Positions 1 through 13,059 of a DNA stretch of 62,000 nucleotides are shown here, piece by piece; position 1 is the first letter of the stretch; each line of letters starts with the position of its first letter. The notes under the pieces were generated by a model. The model searched no databases and was not told the DNA's origin. It saw only the letters and a program-made list of their open reading frames with translations. The stretch is from Neocallimastix lanati (nom. inval.) (taxonomy: Eukaryota; Neocallimastigomycota; Neocallimastigomycetes; Neocallimastigales; Neocallimastigaceae): contig JACVTC010000006.1 in assembly GCA_016946835.1 (NCBI GenBank), positions 2,222,501 through 2,284,500 of the forward strand. Reading direction: 5' to 3'. The position numbers were made by a program, and so were the translations under genes.

Positions 1-445
1 ATCATTGATGAATAAATTGAATAAGATCGGAGATAACGGACAACCTTGACGAACACCTCTTTTAATAGGAAATTCATTTGATAACATTGAAGCAAATCGA
101 GCACGAGCTTTAGATGAAGTATATAAATTACAAAGAAAATCAAAACATTTACCACGTACGCCATAATGATATAATTTAGTAAGAATGTTAAAAATAGGAA
201 CTGAATCATAAGCTTTTTTAAGATCTAAAAAGGCTAAATATGTGAATTTTCCTTGAAATTTTCTTCTTTGGCATATTTCTCTAACGGAAATGAATAAACT
301 AATGCATTCTTCACGGTTGCGAAAGCCAAATTGTTCAGGTCTAATGAAATTGTGTGAGAGTGCGTAAGAAGATATTCTATCTGTTACAATTTTTGAAATG
401 ATTTTCAGTCCAACATTAATGAGAGAAATACCTCGATAATCTGTG
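1..445 (-). pseudogene. LINE reverse transcriptase fragment (cut by window edge)
   Basis: Reading the minus strand from about 445 to 1 gives one uninterrupted frame of roughly 145 codons resembling the fingers and palm of a non-LTR (L1/Tx1-like) reverse transcriptase. It shows DYRGISLINVGLKIISK, then RPEQFGFRNREECISL, then motif A (AFLDLKKAYDSVP, first catalytic Asp), and ends at RGVRQGCPLSPILFNLFIND (motif B) at the window edge. The FADD box would lie outside the window. The related copy at 25770-28383 carries the same blocks but with frameshifts, so this fragment is better preserved. It has no start codon and no endonuclease upstream, so it is a truncated copy or the inner part of a larger element continuing to the left. 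Family assignment rests on visible RT motifs; clade is inference. Confidence 0.85.
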
Positions 446-600
446 ATCAAGGTGTTTACATTACTATTTTTGATATTGGACAATATCTATAAACTATTTC
501 GTTCGAAATTTACAGGAAAAGATAGCAATTAGAAAACCAACATTCCAATTGAGAATTACTATTTTCTTTATATAATAATAAGGACACCGTTCTGAAAATA
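446..600 (-). pseudogene. LINE C-terminal tail fragment
   Basis: On the minus strand this short piece matches 56400-56585 closely. Both start with GAACGGTGTCC, encode a decayed Cys motif beginning ERCP, and run into an Asn/Ser-rich tail (SNSNVN-like). It is therefore the C-terminal tail of a second LINE family. It lies 5' of the RT fragment in the same orientation, the reverse of the order inside one element, so the junction near 445 joins two different copies or a rearranged one. Confidence 0.6.
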
Positions 601-645
601 ATTATGTATTATTATTAATGAGTTTTCATAACATTAGTTTGAATA

Positions 646-676
<31 letters not shown>

Positions 677-1061
677 TTATTTTTATTTTATTTTATTTTA
701 TTTTATTATATTATATTTTATTTTATTTAATTTATTTTTAAATAATTATATCTTTTTTTTTTACATAATTTATTTGACTTTTTAAAAAAAAAAAAAATAA
801 AAAAATAATAAAAAGGAAAAAAAAAAAATAAAAATAAAATAATTTTAATTTCTTTTTTTTTTTATTATTATTATTATTAATTTTATTATTACGATTATGT
901 GTAGATTTTTTTTTTTTTTTTTAATTATTAATGAGAAAAAACAAAAGATTACTTCGTTATTTTATAAGTAAACTAAAATATTTTTTTAATTATTTTTTAT
1001 TTATATTTTTTATTTTTATATTTCTTTGATTCCAATTTATAAAATTAAAGTTTTATTTTAA
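601..1061. other. AT-rich intergenic spacer
   Basis: The stretch is poly(T), poly(A) and TTTTA/TTA runs between LINE debris and the 3' end of the disulfide isomerase gene. I see no open frame or RNA gene. On the minus strand its right part would hold the 3' UTR of that gene. Confidence 0.6.
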
Positions 1062-4000
1062 TTAAAGTTCATCCTTCTTTTTCTTATCTGGTGTTTCCTT
1101 ACTTTCCTTTGAAGTTTTAACATCATCACCAACGGTCTTAGTAGTCTTTGGTTTTTCAAAAGCTTCCTTTGGAATAGCTTTAGCACCAGATTTACCTTTA
1201 GCCTTTTCTTCAGCCTTCTTCTTCTTTAAAGCTTCCTTTTGTAAACGCTTTTCTTTCTTCATCTTTTCATATTCTTTACGCTTGCGAGCACGTTCTAAAG
1301 CGGTATCTCCATCTAAATCTACATCTTCGTCACTGGATGAACTTTCTTCATCACTACTAATTTCATCATCAACTTCGAATTTACTAATATCCATAATATT
1401 TAAGTAAATCTTTGATTGGTGACTATTTTTTCAAATTTTTAAATGTAATAATAACAAGAGTTAAAATAATAAGTTAATATAACAATACGTTAATATAATA
1501 ATAAGTTAATATAATAATAATGATGATAAATAAATAAATAATTATTTTATTTTAATAGAATCAGCATTTTAATATGTTCTTTATTAATAATAATAACATT
1601 ATTATCAAGATTCTTGACCAAATTAATATTTTTTTTTTTTTTTTTTTTAAACAAAAAAAAAAATACTTACACTGATGAACGGAAAATAAAGTTTGCAATT
1701 TCTTTAACACCACGAACAGCATCTTGACTATAAACAACAATACCTCTATTGTAACTTTCAATAGTAGCATTTTGTTGTCTAGCTTCTTCTAACATAGCTT
1801 CCTTATCAACAGCTTGATACATAACAATAGTAGGGTAATCTAATTATTAATTATTTTAAAATAGTAATTATAAAAATATTAATATTATATAAATTTATTT
1901 ATATATATAAAAAAAAAATATATATATATATATATATTATATATTAATTAATCAAGTAATTAATTACATTCAAGATTTTTCCATGGAGAGGATTGTGGAA
2001 TCTTCATATTATAAGCATCAAATTTAGCAATAGTAATGTTTTTACGTTGGTATAAATATCTTGAACCAAGGTAATCCCAAATTGGGAATAACTAATTAAA
2101 AATTAGAAATTTTACAAAAAAAAAAAATTTTTTTAAATATATATATATTAATAATACATTTTAATTGTTATTATCTTTAATAATTTAATAAAAAAAAAAA
2201 GAATTTTAATAATTCTTTATATTAATTTTTTTTTTAGAAAGAAAAAAAAAACAAAAAACTTACTCTCTTTGAATATTGACAATTTGGAGAGTAGTATAAA
2301 ACACAAACATCACGACTTTCATCTAAAACAATTTCGTTATAGTTTTCTTGATTAAGAGTGACTACATTATTTTCGTAAACACGAGCCTTAATTGGTTCTT
2401 CAATAATTTGTGGAATAACTTCGTGACGGAAATAAGCTTCACCAAATTGGACAAGATTTGCTTGATTCATACGTTTACCCTTTGGGAAAGAGAAAAAGAA
2501 TTCTGGATCTTTTGGATCGAAAATACCAAAGTTAAGTGGTTTATTTAATCTATTCTTATCCTTATAAATAGATTTACTAGCAACAAAGTATAAACGATCA
2601 CGATATAACTTTGAAATATGATATAAATCAGCCTTATGTTTTTCATATTGAATATCTTTTTCATAGAAGAAAATAGCTAATGGAATTTTAGAATCAATAT
2701 AGGTTTGTAAATTTTCTTCAGTTAAAATATCAAGATTTGGAATACGATGAATATTTACAAATTTACTAATATTCTCTTCAGAAAGTTTAGTATTACGAGC
2801 AATGGCTTCATCATAATCCTTGTACATAACAATACCTGGAATAACAACTCCGCCTACAGCTTCAGCGGCTTGCTTATCTCCAGCTGCAGCATAAATAAAT
2901 TCATTACCATAAACCTTTGCCATTTTTTCAAAAGTTTTGTAATCAACATCACCAATTCTATTAAAGTAACCGATAAGTAATTTTTTTTCATCAGTTTTGA
3001 ATTTTTTAATAAATTCAGTAGCCTCATTTCCATGAATAATAGTAATTAATGCACGTGAATTTCTGTTTTATTGAATAGCAATAATAAGATGTATTAAAAT
3101 ATTAACATATTAATAAAATTTTTAGTTTTATTTTTATATAATTACATTTCTAAAATATTTTAATACATTAATTAATTTTATAATAAAGAGGTTATTTTTA
3201 TATTATAATTATAAAAGAAAATAAACGAGTATTCATATAATTTTCTCATCATTTATTATTATTTTTATTATTATTATTATTAAAGAATAAATATTATAAA
3301 AATATTGATCAATTACTCAATAATAAATTCAGTAATATTTTCAACAGTTCTCTTTTGATCGAATTCTGCTTTAAACTGACCATCTTTATAGAATTTTAAA
3401 GTTGGGTATCTAGTAATTTTTTGCTTATCACAAATTTCACCATTTGTACTACAATCGATATTGGCGACAATAACACGAACGTTTTGTTCTCTAACCTTTT
3501 TAGCTGCATCTTCATAAATTGGTGCTAATGCTATATATTTTAATTGTTAAAAAAAAAAAAAATATTGTTTAAAAAAATAATAACAATAAAAAAGAAGAAA
3601 GAAAATAAATGTTAATATAATGAAAGATTCATTCCGCATAATTAATAAATGATATTAATATATTAATTAAAAAAAATGTTATAAAATATAAATATATGAA
3701 TAACATTATTTTATTATATTTTACCTTTACAATGTGGACAGTTTGGACTATAAAACTAAAATATTATATAATAAGTATTATATATTTATATTGTTTATAT
3801 ATTTAATATTATTAGAATAATAATAACGTGTAATAAAAATAGGTTTAATAAAAAAAAATACAGAAATAATATTTTTCAATTATTAATTAATAAATAAAAT
3901 ATAATAAATCATACTCTCTTTTTTTATATATGACTAATTCATATATATGATTTACCTTAACAATAACTTGTGGAGCATTAGCAACGGTTTCATCAAAATT

Positions 4001-4108
4001 AGATTTATTTAATGCTACAACTTCTGGAGTGTAAGTAAATTTCTTTTGTTCTGCGAAAACCAGCGCAAAGAACAGTACAACTTCTAAGAATAGAGTGTAA
4101 TATTTCAT
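1062..4108 (-). CDS. Protein disulfide isomerase, seven exons, ER-retained
   Basis: Catalyses thiol-disulfide exchange in the ER lumen. Exons from consensus GT/AG sites: 4108-3956, 3755-3725, 3530-3317, 3062-2264, 2091-1968, 1839-1671, 1383-1062. All phases agree and the total is 1812 nt (603 aa). Residues 1-19 form a signal peptide. Domain a carries FYSPNCPHCK (active site CPHC, 57-60) and cis-Pro RYPTLKF. Residues about 133-380 resemble the b/b' domains. Domain a' carries YYSPNCQYSKR, so its site is CQYS (394-397), lacking the second Cys, followed by cis-Pro YYPT. Residues about 505-599 are an acidic then Lys/Glu-rich tail, and the protein ends KDEL. The ATG at 1394 is inside the last intron; the final exon enters at 1383 after TTAG. 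The 31-nt second exon holds only the first active site. Introns are 128-287 nt. The family is secure; the b/b' borders are estimates. Confidence 0.92.
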
Positions 4109-4592
4109 CTTAATTATTGTTATAAGTACCTTTTTTTTTATGATATTTTGGTTATTCTGTTTAATATGTCTATATTAAAATAATTAAGAATTTAGTATTT
4201 ATTGTTAAATAATATATAATAAATTAGAGATTTTATTATATTTACAATTTATAATCATTATCAAATAAAAAGAAATAATAATTATATCTTATATTTCAAC
4301 AGAATTCTACATATTGTTATATTATTAATTTTTAATATATATTACTTTTAAAATATTTATTATAAAAATATACTTTATATTTTCTCTATTAATAATTTTG
4401 ATAGTAAACATATATATATATTTATATTTACTTTTCTAATAATACTTTTATTGTTATATGTAAAAAAATATATATATATTTTAATATTTATACTTTTGCT
4501 TGAATATTAACTATTTTTTATCAATATTTCTATATTATTTTTCTTCTTTTTTTTTTTATTCTCGATGATAAAAATAAATTCTCCAAAAAGTA

Positions 4593-4635
<43 letters not shown>

Positions 4636-5487
4636 TTAATAAAAATTTGTTCTTTTTTTTTTTATATTATTGATAAATTAAATCAATTATCAACAATATT
4701 ATAAAATTTTCTTATTATTATCTTTTTTTTTTTTTTATTAATTATTTTCAAAATAATAACACAATATCTAAAACCATCACTTTATACATATTATCCTGAT
4801 GGAACACTCACTTCAATAAGTTTTTTTTTTCTTTTTTTTTTTTTTTAAGTTCTTTGGTTAATAAATTATTACAATTAATTCCTTTTTATTTTTATTTTTC
4901 TTTATTAAAATAAATAATTTCTATTAATATTTAAATTATTTTTTATAACAAAAAAAAAAGTTTTTATTTCTTTTTTTATTTTATTTAATATTAAATAGAT
5001 AAAGAAATATAATAAAAACAAAAATTGAAATTAAAGGGGGAAAATTAAACTATAATAAAAAAAATTTTTTTAAATATTAAAAAAAAAAAAAAAAAAAATA
5101 CGAAAACTTTTATATTTATATAAAAATAATAATAATAATAATAATAATAATAATTAATAATTAATAATAATAATAAATAATAAAAATTTATTTCAATATT
5201 ATTAATAATTATTAATCAAATATTAAAATAAAAAAACTTAAAAATTATTCTTTTAATTATTCATCAATCACACTATTGATTAATCGACTAATATTATTGT
5301 TAAAAATTTCAGTGTCCCTTATAATTTTAATAGCTAATCTCTATTTATACAGATTCTCATAATGACATTTATATTATGTTGTTTAAAATAAAGAAAATAA
5401 AAAAAGGTTTGTTCCAACTAATATTTAATTTGAATATTTTAATGCTATTTAAGATGAAATAATTATTTCTATAATTTGAAAGGATTA
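4109..5487. other. AT-rich intergenic region
   Basis: The region holds A/T runs and a (TTA)n tract near 4590-4630. The part next to 4109 should contain the promoter and 5' UTR of the disulfide isomerase gene, but I recognise no specific element. I see no coding potential. Confidence 0.55.
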
Positions 5488-5715
5488 TAATAAAATAAAA
5501 TAAAATAAAATAAAATAAAATAAAATAAAATAAAATAAAATAAAATAAAATAAAATAAAATAAAATAAAATAAAATAAAATAAAATAAAATAAAATAAAA
5601 TAAAATAAAATAAAATAAAATAAAATAAAATAAAATAAAATAAAATAAAATAAAATAAAATAAAATAAAATAAAATAAAATAAAATAAAATAAAATAAAA
5701 TAAAATAAAATAAAA
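5488..5715. repeat. (TAAAA)n pentanucleotide microsatellite
   Basis: About 45 near-perfect copies of a TAAAA unit run without interruption. The open frames across it (poly ILFYF) are artefacts of the 5-bp period, which avoids stops in several frames. Confidence 0.97.
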
Positions 5716-6592
5716 ATAATGAAATAAGTTTAAACTTCTTTGGTTTATACATTTACTTTTTTTTTTGTAATTATTATTATTCATTTATAAAATTACAAAG
5801 AAAAGTATATTTAAAATGATATATAATACGAACAATATAATTCGATGTAATATCATTATTTAATATACTATTTGTATTATAAATTATAATTACTATTTAA
5901 TACTATTATAACTATTTTTATTATTAGTATTATCCTTATTAGTATGAACTTTTCTATTATTTAATATTTTCATTTTTATTTATTATTAAATTATTTTATA
6001 TTAATATTATTTCTATTTCTATTTTTATTACTATTTATTATTATTTTTATACTTATTATTATTTATTATTTATTATTTATTATTTATTATTTATTATTGT
6101 TGTTATTTTCATTTGTTTTATTATTATTTTAACATTTATTATATATCATATATTATTTAGTATTATTCAGTATTTATTACTATCTTATTACTATATATTA
6201 CTATATATTGTATTATATTATTTGTCCACAAACCTTTTTTAAATAAGTTTCTTCACTACTTTTTTTCAAATTAAAGAAAAAAAAAATGTGTGTTGGATAA
6301 AAAATATTGAATTATTTTAATACATTACGTTACGTTTATGTTCTGATACATGATTGTGTTACATCATGACATAAAATTTTAAATAATAATAAAATCAAAT
6401 TCTCATTATTATCATAATTAATTCTCCTTTTTTATATTAATTAAACTTTATAACTATTATATACATTTATATACATTTTTGTGATTTCATATATAAACAA
6501 TATATTCTAATATATATGTCATTTCTAAATAGAGAATTAATTTCTACATAAAAAGCGATATTAATATTTAATTATTGTTTATAAAGCGAATT
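5716..6592. other. AT-rich intergenic region
   Basis: Mixed TTA/TTAT-rich sequence with a short (TTATTTA)n tract near 6055-6100. No gene is supported. Confidence 0.5.
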
Positions 6593-7135
6593 TCATTTCT
6601 TTAATAACTGAATAAATAAATAAATAAATAATAAATAATAAATAATAAATAATTGAATAATAAATAATAAATAAAAAATAATAATAAATAATTGAATAAT
6701 AAATAATAAATAATAAATAATAAATAATAAATAAATAATTGAATAATAAATAATAAATAATAAATAATAAATAATAAATAATAAATTAATTAAATAATAA
6801 ATAATAAATAATAAATATTCAAACAATCTATTATTATTTTATTATTTATTTATTTATTTATTATTTATTATTTATTATTTAATTAATTAATTAATTAATT
6901 ATTTATTATTTATTATTTATTATTCAATTATTTATTATTATTTATTATTTATTATTTATTTATTCAGTTATTAATTATTCAATTATTTATTATTCAATTA
7001 TTTATTATTCAATTATTTATTATTCAATTATTTATTATTCAATTATTTATTATTCAATTATTTAATTATTTTATTATTCGATTATTTATTATTTATTATT
7101 AATTATTTATTATTCAATTATTCAAATATTCAAAT
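6593..7135. repeat. Low-complexity inverted repeat, AATAAATAAT / ATTATTTATT
   Basis: From about 6601 to 6828 the top strand is built of AATAAATAAT units. From about 6833 to 7110 it is built of the complementary ATTATTTATT and ATTCAATTATTT units. The two halves are therefore imperfectly self-complementary over about 230 bp each, centred near 6830. In the right half a 15-bp subrepeat (ATTCAATTATTTATT) recurs several times around 6975-7060. Confidence 0.75.
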
Positions 7136-8358
7136 ATTTAGTTAATCCTTTTTAAATTTCTTTTTTATCAATTTCTTTTTTTTTTATTTTTTAATTTAAC
7201 AATAGATTTTTAATTTGTTAAACAATTTAATTAAAAAAAAAAATAAAGAAATTTTAATTATTACTATTTCTACTATTGTTTGTTCGATTTTTTGTTTCAA
7301 CCAAAAAAAAAAAATTATTAATTAATAAAAATTAAAAAATAAAAACAAAACGTTTTATCTTACAAACCAATAATCCATCTTTGCTGTTGTTTTATTTTCA
7401 TTGGTTTAAATTTATGTATCTAGAATAAATTAATTACAATGTATACATAATGTATATATTTTTTTATATTTAAAATATTTAGATCTTTTCTTTGTTGTAT
7501 CATCCATCCTTTATTTATCACCTAATCCTTAGATTATATTTATTTATTTATTATTTATATTATTTATTATTTATTATTTATTATTTATTTATTAATTAAC
7601 GCACTAATAAATAATGTTCTTAAAAGTTTTGATACAAAGGAAATTATTTTAATTAAAAAAAATAAATAAATAAATAAATAAAAAAGCAACATAACTTTAA
7701 ATAATATTAAAAAAAAATAATTTTTTTCAAATAGTTTTAGTTAATTTGGAAGTACTTTAATCATGACTTTTTTTTTTTTTTTTTTAAGCTGTGTAAAAAA
7801 AAAAATAATCTTTATTTTTTTTTTATTATTATTAATATAATCCAAACTTAAATATTAATTTTAAAATACCTTTTAATAATAATTGATAAGACTTTCAAAG
7901 CATAAAATGAATCATATTCAGTTTTTACTTATAAAATTATGATAACAAATGTTATATATTGGATAATTACTATAGATAATCATATATATTAATTTGATTT
8001 GATTCATTGCCATAAATATCCATAAATATCTTGTTAGTTATTAGGTTAATTGATTGCATTTCTTTTTCCTTCTTTAATCTTCTTTTTCTTCTTCTTTAAT
8101 TATTTTCTATCGTTTAAGAACCTCCAATGATTGCCACAATCCCAATCACTATATATCGTCTAACGTAGATATTAGTTTATATCTGTTCTATTAAGAAGTA
8201 TCAAATATGGGAAAGAGAAATGGAGAAATGAAGTAAATACAAAATAGTGGACTTTCAAATGTGCAGAGAGTATTTTAAGTTTCATTTATTTCTATTTTTC
8301 AAATTATTATTATCATTTTTACTAATTATTTTCATCATTTTTATTATTATCTAAGTGA

Positions 8359-8396
<38 letters not shown>

Positions 8397-9020
8397 GTAA
8401 TTATGATAATAATAATGATTGTAGTAATAATTGCAGGTATAACCAAATAGTTAAGAATAACTATATGATTTATAAACTAACAAGTAATTATGGTACCTGG
8501 TATATTTTAATTATCATTTATTTTTAATGTGTTTATATTTATTATCTCATTACTCAATGAATATCACAATAAATGGAGTTTATATTTATTTTTGTCATAG
8601 ATATAAAGGAAATATTTGTTAGATAAAAAGTTTTACAAAAATATTGGTTAAAAATATATCATTTAAAGTTTATATACCTTTAATAATTATTCTTAATTAT
8701 TAATTAAAATAATATATCACATTATAAATTTTTGTTTTACTTTAAAATATAAATAAAAAAATTAATGAATATAAAAATATTATTTAAAATTATAAGTGTA
8801 TGAAATCAATTGCAATGGATGAAATATCTTGAATTAAAATACTTAAATAAGTAAATTTAAAGATAGAATAACAAAATTAAAATATTAAATAAGAATATTT
8901 TACATTAAATTTATAATGTCAATTTTTTGAATTATTAAAATTAATAATAAAGTTTAAAGTTATTTATTGAAATTTTATTATCATTTCTTTTATTAAAATT
9001 TAAAATAATATATCTATGAT
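7136..9020. other. AT-rich intergenic region
   Basis: The only somewhat GC-richer part is about 7990-8280; it has no open frame of note and no tRNA-like structure I can draw. A (TTA)n tract lies at about 8365-8395. Confidence 0.5.
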
Positions 9021-9023
9021 ATA

Positions 9024-9059
9024 TTTTTTTTTTTTTTTTTTTTTTGAAATCTTTACTAC

Positions 9060-9092
<33 letters not shown>
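9024..9092. repeat. Poly(T)/poly(A) hairpin at the satellite edge
   Basis: A T run of about 20 (near 9026-9045) is followed, after about 20 bp, by an A run of about 27 (near 9065-9091), so the two could pair. It marks the left border of the satellite array: the next bases, TCCGGAAAAATTGTC, are an inverted piece of the satellite core. Confidence 0.6.
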
Positions 9093-9094
<2 letters not shown>

Positions 9095-9193
9095 GGAAAA
9101 ATTGTCGATGGTACTAACTCTTTATACTATAAAAAAATTACAATTAAATTTTTGTGAAATCCTAATATCTTTGACAACTAGTATTTTTCCGTT

Positions 9194-9264
<71 letters not shown>

Positions 9265-10308
9265 GTAACTATAATGAATTTAAAGGAGTTCAAGAAAATA
9301 AAAAAAAATTGAAACTAAAATTTTGCAATAATTCTAAAACTAATACTAATAATAATCTTATTATTATTATTAATAAATATAATAATAATAGTGAATATAA
9401 TGAATAAATATATATATATTATAATAATATTTTCTTAATAACTAAAATTTTTGTGAATTTTTAATATCTTTGACAACTAATATTTTTCCGGTAAATTTTT
9501 TAAAAAAAAAATATTAAATACGAATTTAAAGTAGTTCAAGAAAATAAAGGAAAACAAAAAAATTAAAACTAAAACTAAATTAAATCAAGTTTATTAAAAA
9601 ATTAATATATATATATTAATTATAATGAATTTAGAGTAGTTAAAGAGAAAAAAAAAATATTGAAACTAAATTCATTATAATTAACATTTTTTTTTTAAAA
9701 AAAAATATATAATTTTACCTGAAAAATATTTAATTGTCAAAGATATTAGGATTTCACAAAAATTTTGGTTGTAAAAGATACATTATTTTAAAGGTATATA
9801 TTTTTATTATTCATTGTTTTATTGTTTTTTTAATTATTATTATTATTATTGTTATTGTTAATATAAAAATAATGAATAATCATAATATATAATATGTACC
9901 TTCAAAATAATATATCTTTAACAAAATTTTGTAAAATCTTAATATCTTTGACAATTAAATATTTTTCAGGTAAAATTATATATATATATTAATTATTATG
10001 AATTTAAAGTAGTTAAATAAAAAATAATAAATTAATAATAATAATTATAATAATTAAAAAACAATAAAACAGTGAATAATAAAAATATGGACCTCTAAAA
10101 TGATATATCTTTTACATCCAAAATTATTGTGAAATCCTAATATCTTTGACAACTAATATTTTTCTGGTAAAATTATATTTTTTAAAATATATATAAAATA
10201 TATAAATTATAATGTATTTAGAGTAGTTCAAGAAAATAAAAGAAAAAAAAATTGTAATGAAAACTAAATGAAATCAAGTATTTTAAAATAACTATAATAA
10301 AAAAGAAC

Positions 10309-10389
<81 letters not shown>

Positions 10390-10726
10390 TATTATAATAT
10401 ATTTAGATTAGTTCAAGAAAATAAAAGAAAAAAATGAAACTTAAATTAATTGAAATCAAGTTTTTTAAATAAGCATAATAAATAAAAAATAATAAAATAA
10501 CAATAATAAATAATAACTATTAAATTATGAATAATAAAAATATATATCTTTAAAATAATTCATCTTTTACATTCAAAATTTTTGTGAAATCCTAATATCT
10601 TTGACAATTAATATTTCTCCGGTAAATCTATTTTTTTTAAAAAATTATATATATTAATTATAATGAATTTAAAGTAGTTCAAGAAAATAAAGAAACAAAT
10701 ATTGAAACTAAAACTAAATTAAATCA

Positions 10727-10763
<37 letters not shown>

Positions 10764-11252
10764 AACATAATAAACAATAATTAAATAACAATGAATAATA
10801 AAAATATGTCCCTTTAAAATAATATATCTTTTACAATTAAAATTTTTGTTAAATCCTAATATCTTTGATAATTAATATTTTTTTTCCAATAAAGTTATTT
10901 TAGTAAAAAATATATATATAGAGTTCAAAAAATTAAAGGGAGAAAAAATTGAAACTAAAACTAAATTAAATAAAGTTTTTTTTTAAATGAGTATAATAAA
11001 AAATTATAATTATTAAATAATAATAATAATAATAATAAATAATGAAAATATGTATCGCTGAAATAATGTATCTTTTACATCCAAAATTTTTGTGACATCC
11101 TAAATCTTTGACAACTAATAATTTTCCGGTTAAATTAATAAAAAAAAATATTATATATATATATATATTAATTATAAGGAATTTAAAGTAGTTCAAAAAA
11201 ATAAAGGAGAAAAAAATTGAAAATAAAACAAAATTAAATAAAGTTTTTTTTT

Positions 11253-11288
<36 letters not shown>

Positions 11289-12090
11289 ATGTTAATAAAA
11301 ATAATAATAATTATAAATAATGATAATGAATAATAAAAATATATATCTTTAAAATAATATATCTTTTACAACCAGAATTTTTATGAAATCCTATCCTAAT
11401 ATCTTCGACAACTAAATATTTTTCTGGTAAAATTATATTTTTTAATATATATATATATAAAATTATAATGAATTTAGAGTAGTTCAAGAAAATAAAGGGA
11501 AAAAAATAAAACTTAAATTAATTGAAATCAAGTTTTTTTAAATAAGCATAATAAATAAAAAATAATAAAATAGCAATAATAATAATAATAATAACTATTA
11601 AATTATGAATAATAAAATATGTATTTTTAAAATAATATATTAATATATCTTTGACAACCAGAATTTTTGTGAAATCCTGTCCTAATATCTTCGACAACTA
11701 AATATTTTTCTGGTAAAATTTTATTTTTTAATATATAAATATATATATAAATTATAATGTATTTAGAGTAGTTCAAGAAAATAAAGGGAAAAAAATAAAA
11801 CTTAAATTAATTGAAATCAAGTTTTTTTAAATAAGCATAATAAATAAAAAATAATAAAATAGCAATAATAATAATAATAATAACTATTAAATTATGAATA
11901 ATAAAATATATATTTTTAAAATAATATATCTTTTACAATCAAATTTTTGTGAAATCTTAATATCTTTGACAATTAATATTTCTCCGATAAATTTATTTTT
12001 TTTTAAAAATATATATAAATTATAATATATTTAGAGTAGTTCAAGAAAATAAAAGAAAGAAAATTGTAATGAAAATTAAATGAAATCAAT

Positions 12091-12140
12091 TTGAACAACA
12101 TTATAATTAATATATATATATTAATTATAATGTAGTTCAA
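12091..12140. repeat. Palindrome at head-to-head satellite junction
   Basis: The left arm starts TTGAACAACATTATAATTAA and the right arm ends TTAATTATAATGTAGTTCAA. The arms pair with two mismatches around an alternating AT centre. Confidence 0.8.
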
Positions 12141-12477
12141 GAAAATAAAGAAAAAAAAATTGAAACTAAAACTAAATTAAATAAAGTTTTTTTTTAAATG
12201 AATATAATAAAAAAAATAATAAAATAGCAATATTAATATAATAATAATAATAAAATAATGAAAAATAAAAATATATATCTTAAAAATAGTATATCTTTTA
12301 CAATCAAATTTTAGTGAAATCTTAATATCTTTGACAATTAATATTTTTCTGGTAAAGTTATTTTAGAAAAATATATATATAAAGAGTTCAAAAAATTTAA
12401 AGGAAAAAAAAAATTGAAATCAAAACTAAATTAAATAAAGTTTTTTTTTAAATGAGTATGATAAAAAATAATAGTAA

Positions 12478-12508
<31 letters not shown>

Positions 12509-12528
12509 GTAATAATAATAATAATAAT

Positions 12529-12629
<101 letters not shown>

Positions 12630-13059
12630 GCAATAAAATAATGAATATTAAAAATATGTATCTTTAAAATAATTCATCTTTTCCAATTAAAATTTTTGTG
12701 AAATTCTAATATCTTTAACAATTAATATTTTTATGGTAAAATTATTTTTTTTATAAAAATATATATATAAATATTAATTATAATGAATTTAAAGTAGTTC
12801 AAAAAAATAAAAGAAAATTGAAACTAAATAAAGATTTTTTCAAATAAGTATAAAAAAAATAAAATAATAATAATTATAATAATAATAATAATAAATAATA
12901 AAAATATGTATCACTGAAATAATATATCTTTTACATCCAAAATTTTTGTGAAATCCTAATATCTTTGACAACTAAATATTTTTCTGGTAAAATTATATTT
13001 TTTAATATATATATATATATATATTTATTATGATGTATTAGAGTAGTTCAAGGAAATAA

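Noticed and set aside
1062-1394. A separate 110-aa charged protein gene
   Set aside because: Exon phases and splice signals make it the last exon of the PDI gene; the KDEL end fits that protein, and its ATG falls inside the intron.
2234-2923. A stand-alone 229-aa thioredoxin-like gene
   Set aside because: It is the middle of PDI exon 4 (3062-2264) and runs into the intron after the GTAAGT donor at 2263.
5369-5784. Poly-ILFYF open frames
   Set aside because: They are translations of (TAAAA)n, which has no stop in several frames.
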